Below, piece by piece: positions 26,761 to 30,105 of a DNA stretch of 30,105 nt. The stretch comes from Saccoglossus kowalevskii (lineage: Eukaryota; Hemichordata; Enteropneusta; Harrimaniidae). The position numbers were made by a program, and so were the translations under genes. Within the stretch, counting starts at the first letter, position 1. Each line of letters starts with the position of its first letter. The stretch covers positions 264,609 to 294,713 of the forward strand of contig NW_003134838.1 of assembly GCF_000003605.2 (NCBI RefSeq), written 5' to 3'. The notes beneath the pieces were generated by a model, which was not told the origin of the DNA, did no database searches, and saw nothing but the letters and a program-made list of their open reading frames with translations.

Positions 26761-29264
26761 CTGGTATGTTATCATCATACTTTTGATATTTCATTCAAAA
26801 ATTGTTCAGGGTCAGAGAGACTGGACGTTAATTACTAGTGGGCGGTGTCGGGGATGGGGGGGGGCACTTATTTCCATTTGCAAGTTTGGTTGTGAGTCAC
26901 ATTTTTTAAGGCATTCAAAAGGGTAGGCATATGTATTGATGGTAGTACATTTACAGTTGGTCAAATAGAAATAAACCGTTTTCTCTGTGAAATAAAATAT
27001 CATCTTAATTATTTTTGCCAAAACCAAAGAACACAGCTCGCTGATAAAATTCATTATTGTAAAAAATATTGAATGCACTTGGCACATTAATTCCATCAAC
27101 TTATGCTCATTTAAAGTAAGAAAATATTTCGTTTTGAAATGAGTTAAGTTAAAATACAGTTTGTACTAGTAATACAGATTTTAGCTTAATATGATTTTAA
27201 GTCCTTTCACATATTCTTCTCATAGTGTGGAGGGAACAGGAATGTAAAACAATTTATTTTTACACATTTGTTCTCAATTTTTGATTCAATTTATTTAGAT
27301 ATATTTCAGTCTCTATTAGTTTTAAAATAAAAATAATATAGAGCATTGCGATTTATATACTTTTGCTGAAAGTGTAATAGTTCCCCCAAGTGTGTTGAAA
27401 TAATAATTACTCATTTCATGCTAATTAGTTATTAAAAGAAGCAGTCATTGTACTATTATTGGTCTTGTAATTCTATCTGTTATGTAGATTCTGACTTATG
27501 CTCATTTGAAAATATATCTCGTGCTAATTTGGTTCTAGCTTTCAAAAAACTATCAATGGAATTTGAAAGAAAGAACTGTCTAGCCCATACGACAGTGAAA
27601 TACCCATTGCTAGAGCGGTGCTTATAAACGTATTTATAACAAAAATGTTAAAGCCGATCATCATTGTCTACGTCCATAATACGCGCATGCCTTCACGTAA
27701 CATGGCAACTGAAACCACCCACATATTCAAAGTAAGGCGCTTGCTGATTGGATAATGTTGAACTATCTCATTAACGTTAACTAAAACTGACGATGATGTC
27801 ACCATATCATTTCGAGATTGGTTAATTTGAATTCTAACATTTATATTTAAATAAGATATTATTAAAATATATTTCTGATGAAGCTGATTTATAATGGCAA
27901 CAAGAGCGTTCTGTGTACCTTGGAATTTGTCACAATGAGTGTTTCCTAATTACCCTAAAACAAATTAGCATTGATTTGTTTAGTAAAACATGATTGACAT
28001 GAATATTCATATATGGATATTGATGCAAATATTATTGAGAATGAGTCTACATTTTCCTGCTTAACATTTGGAGAGGGTTTAAGATTTTGGGGTCATGTGG
28101 TGTAGGAGTATCACACGATTCCAGCCACTGGCTTTCTCAATTTCCTTTCCCCCAAATCCACTGTAATTTGCACAAAGGCTAACCGACCCTACGATTATAT
28201 ACTACGCTGTTATGAATACGCAAACCAGTACAGTCAAAATGCTCCCCATGACAGAATGAATTATGTTTACTTTTGCAGCGCAGCTTATTTACACAAGTGT
28301 CATGTATTCATCAGAAGACGATGAGACAGAGCCACTGATATCACGCCCTGTTCGAAAATGGCCGATTATCACGGTAGAACCGATTGTATTGTTGTTTATG
28401 TTTGGAAAGGGGGTTTATACAACCTCATATCCACAATACATCCGATCACGCATCGCGGAGGAATACGAAGTCAATGGGTTGGACACCACCAACGGAACGT
28501 TACGCCAACAAAAGTTCCCCGGAGTACATAATGCAAGAACAAATACAAAAACAAGCGACGATGTGGACTTTGTACCTCACAGCAACATCTCAATTCATAG
28601 CGATGTTTGTTGCAACCATACTCGGTGCGTATAGTGATAAAGCTGGAAGAAAGATTCCTTTAATGTTACCGCCTGTTGGCGCTGCCTTAAATGGTCTGAA
28701 TTACCTTATCGTCATATACCTGCATTTACCGTTGTGGACTCTTTTCGTTGGAGCGGCGTTACAGGGACTTGGAGGTGAACACACAACTGAGATTGCAACG
28801 TGCTGCTCATACATCGCCGACATCACAACCAAGCATCAACGAACTTTTAGAATGGTTGTACTAGAGGTGGTATTTTCGTTTGCATTCGGCGGAGCACAAC
28901 TTTGTGCTGGTTATGCCATACATATATACGGCTACCAGGCTGCCTTTGGCTACACATTTCCGTTTCATCCGCTGCATTTTTCTACGTCCGTGTTTTTTGT
29001 AAGAGAAAGTTTGAAAGTTGAAGATACAAGTAATACATCTATTGACGTTTGACCACTTCAAACAGATTGCACTTTTGTTCAAGAATAAACGATCAGGACT
29101 ACGTCTACAGGTGGTTATTCTTATTGTAGTATTATTCATCCAACTTCTGTCTCAGAGTGCATGCAATGGTCTGTACGTGCTCTATTGTATGGATTATCCC
29201 TTCTGTTGGTCTTCTGTAATGATTGGTTATTTCAGTGCGGCTAGGGTGGCTCTACGTGGTCCAG

Positions 29265-29717
29265 GTAATCAATATATCAATACCTTCCTATATGCACGCC
29301 CTCTAGCGATTTAGCGGTTCCTGTGACGTATCATATTACTTACACCCTACATACAGGAGCGCCATGTTGACGTCACAGAAGCGCTTCATCGCTGGAGGGT
29401 AATGGTTAGAAATTGAATTCACTCTTATACACGGATTATGTTGATATTTTAATAAAAATTAAACATCACACAATATCCTCAATGATACAAATCTCACATT
29501 TAAAGGGCGGTGGTCGTCGCGCCACGTTCCATTAGATATGGGACTCATAGCGACGTATACAACGCGTGTAAAATACATTGTTAGTTTACATGAAATTCGA
29601 ACACGCGGTGCGCGACGACCACCGGGCTTTAACTGTTCTATTCTCGCGCTTTTCTACTTATTTATTTAATTAAGTGTTTTCATCATTCATTCATTTTCAT
29701 ATTTTTGTTCAATGCAG
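29265..29717 (+). other. Intron 1 of copy C, enlarged by a MITE
   Basis: The donor is gtaatc at 29265 and the acceptor is ttcaatgcag at 29717, joining CCA-G to GT-GTA. The same intron in copy B is 88 bp; here it is 453 bp. About 133 bp of the excess is the element at 29500-29632. It also contains a CRE-like TGACGTCA at 29368-29375 and a CTCF-like motif near 29298. The decayed ATTC tract at 29681 is what the two introns still share. Confidence 0.8.
29500..29632 (+). mobile_element. TTAA-flanked MITE, intact copy in copy C
   Basis: TTAA lies at 29500-29503 and 29629-29632. The inner termini AGGGCGGTGGTCGTCGCGC and, in reverse, AGCCCGGTGGTCGTCGCGC form 19-nt inverted repeats with two mismatches. 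The imperfect pairing continues inward (CCACG-TTC against CCGCGTGTTC), so the whole unit can fold as a long hairpin. The size, 133 bp, equals unit 1 in the cellulase intron within 1 bp. Confidence 0.8.
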
Positions 29718-29849
29718 GTGTATTTATAGGTGGAAAGCTGATCGCAAGATGTTTATCTGATTTTGGTATGATTTATGTAAGTTCCATATCGTACACATCG
29801 AGTTTGTTATTGTCAGCATTTGCATTCAACGATATCATGATGTTTATGG

Positions 29850-30105
29850 GTAAGTATTTTACAAGATGAATTAACTAACCAATTTCTCCAATAAAAAGGC
29901 AGAATGATGTCTTCATATATCAAGTTTGCTGATTCAGTTTATGAACCACTGTGACTTCCACTGTTCCCCCCCAAAAAAGTCATAGACATGACACAGCTCC
30001 CTTCGAGCAGATGTAAATACATCGAATCATGCATTTTGAAATGAAAATAATGCAAATATGCCTGATGTACCAGGTATATGTAAGTTTCGATGCAATAATT
30101 AATAT
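29850..30105 (+). other. Intron 2 of copy C running off the right edge
   Basis: The donor gtaagt follows exon 2 at 29849. By analogy with copy B the next exon (84 nt) may be up to a few kilobases away. No exon-like sequence is seen in the remaining 256 bp. Confidence 0.7.

Larger units (their letters stand above)
23101..28278. other. Intergenic region between the cellulase and copy C
   Basis: The flanking genes diverge, so both promoters should lie here. Visible content: the TGAA microsatellite, AT-rich tracts around 24360-24430, a 10-bp hairpin at 24600, a CpG-richer patch with E-box and CRE-like sites at 25459-26021, a decayed MITE at about 26223, a phase 1-1 exon candidate at 26584-26760, and AT-rich DNA from 26900 to 28278. 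The untranslated first exon of copy C is not located. Confidence 0.55.
28302..29849 (+). pseudogene. SLC46-like MFS transporter, copy C (5' part, frameshifted)
   Basis: Exon 1 (coding part 28302-29264) follows the acceptor ttttgcag at 28278. Exon 2 is 29718-29849 (132 nt, as in copy B). The gene continues past the window. Copy C keeps PQYIRSR, GAYSDKAGRK, the Glu of VVLEVV, CSYIADITTK and VLYCMDYPF, so it is clearly a paralogue of copy B. Compared with B, exon 1 has a 2-nt deletion near 28499 (taking the loop-1 Cys codon), a -1 near 28947 compensated by a +1 near 28990, and a 2-nt deletion near 29043 that brings a TGA at 29050. Exon 2 is open and its changes look conservative. The ATG at 28302 is chosen because it aligns with the copy B start; the upstream ATG at 28263 would read through the splice acceptor. 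It is a young pseudogene, or a functional gene with assembly errors. Confidence 0.82.

Noticed and set aside
26812-27099. 95-residue minus-strand open frame
   Set aside because: Low-complexity, AT-driven hydrophobic translation; no supporting signals.
28263-28301. Upstream in-frame ATG for copy C (MFTFAAQLIYTSV)
   Set aside because: It lies before and within the splice acceptor ttttgcag. The ATG at 28302 aligns with the start of copy B, which has a stop upstream.

Overview
The window looks like AT-rich nuclear DNA from an invertebrate animal. Its genes are split by GT-AG introns of 88 bp to 2.7 kb, have AATAAA-type poly(A) signals, and sit among microsatellites and small non-autonomous transposon copies. 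No bacterial operon, phage or CRISPR features are visible. A secreted animal GH9 cellulase together with an expanded SLC46 transporter family fits a mollusc best (inference), but other marine invertebrates such as echinoderms, annelids or lancelets cannot be excluded from sequence alone.

Layout. (1) 575-2893, plus strand: the last three coding exons of an SLC46-like (proton-coupled folate transporter family) major facilitator gene, copy A; its 5' part lies left of the window. (2) 2894-7537: intergenic, with a diverged tandem duplication at 4721-5131. (3) 7560-12693, plus strand: a complete paralogue, copy B, with five coding exons and 467 residues; its first coding intron is only 88 bp and more than half of it is (ATTC)13. 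(4) 12.7-17.1 kb: intergenic and repeat-rich. (5) 17176-22982, minus strand: a complete ten-exon GH9 endo-beta-1,4-glucanase of 502 residues with signal peptide and all expected catalytic residues. (6) 23-28.3 kb: intergenic, with a 20-unit TGAA microsatellite, palindromic E-boxes, a CRE-like site, a 10-bp hairpin and a weak orphan-exon candidate. (7) 28302-29849, plus strand: the first two coding exons of a third SLC46-like copy, C. It has intact splice sites, but its large first exon carries two 2-nt deletions and a compensated -1/+1 pair, so as read it is a pseudogene; unresolved assembly error is the alternative.

The three transporter copies share exon boundaries and intron phases exactly wherever they can be compared (exons of 132, 84 and 157 nt), so they arose by tandem duplication. 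The cellulase lies between copies B and C on the opposite strand. The cellulase would cut beta-1,4-glucans outside the cell; the transporters would move a small organic anion (folate-like, or a lysosomal metabolite) across a membrane with protons. Nothing in the sequence shows that the two activities are linked.

A small TTAA-flanked inverted-repeat element (about 132 bp) has inserted in intron 1 of copy C and, as a head-to-head pair, in the last intron of the cellulase; a decayed copy lies at 26.2 kb. The best candidates for something new are this element family, the transporter copies at different stages of decay, and a recurring CTCF-like motif. I did not find convincing evidence for an entirely novel biological system.
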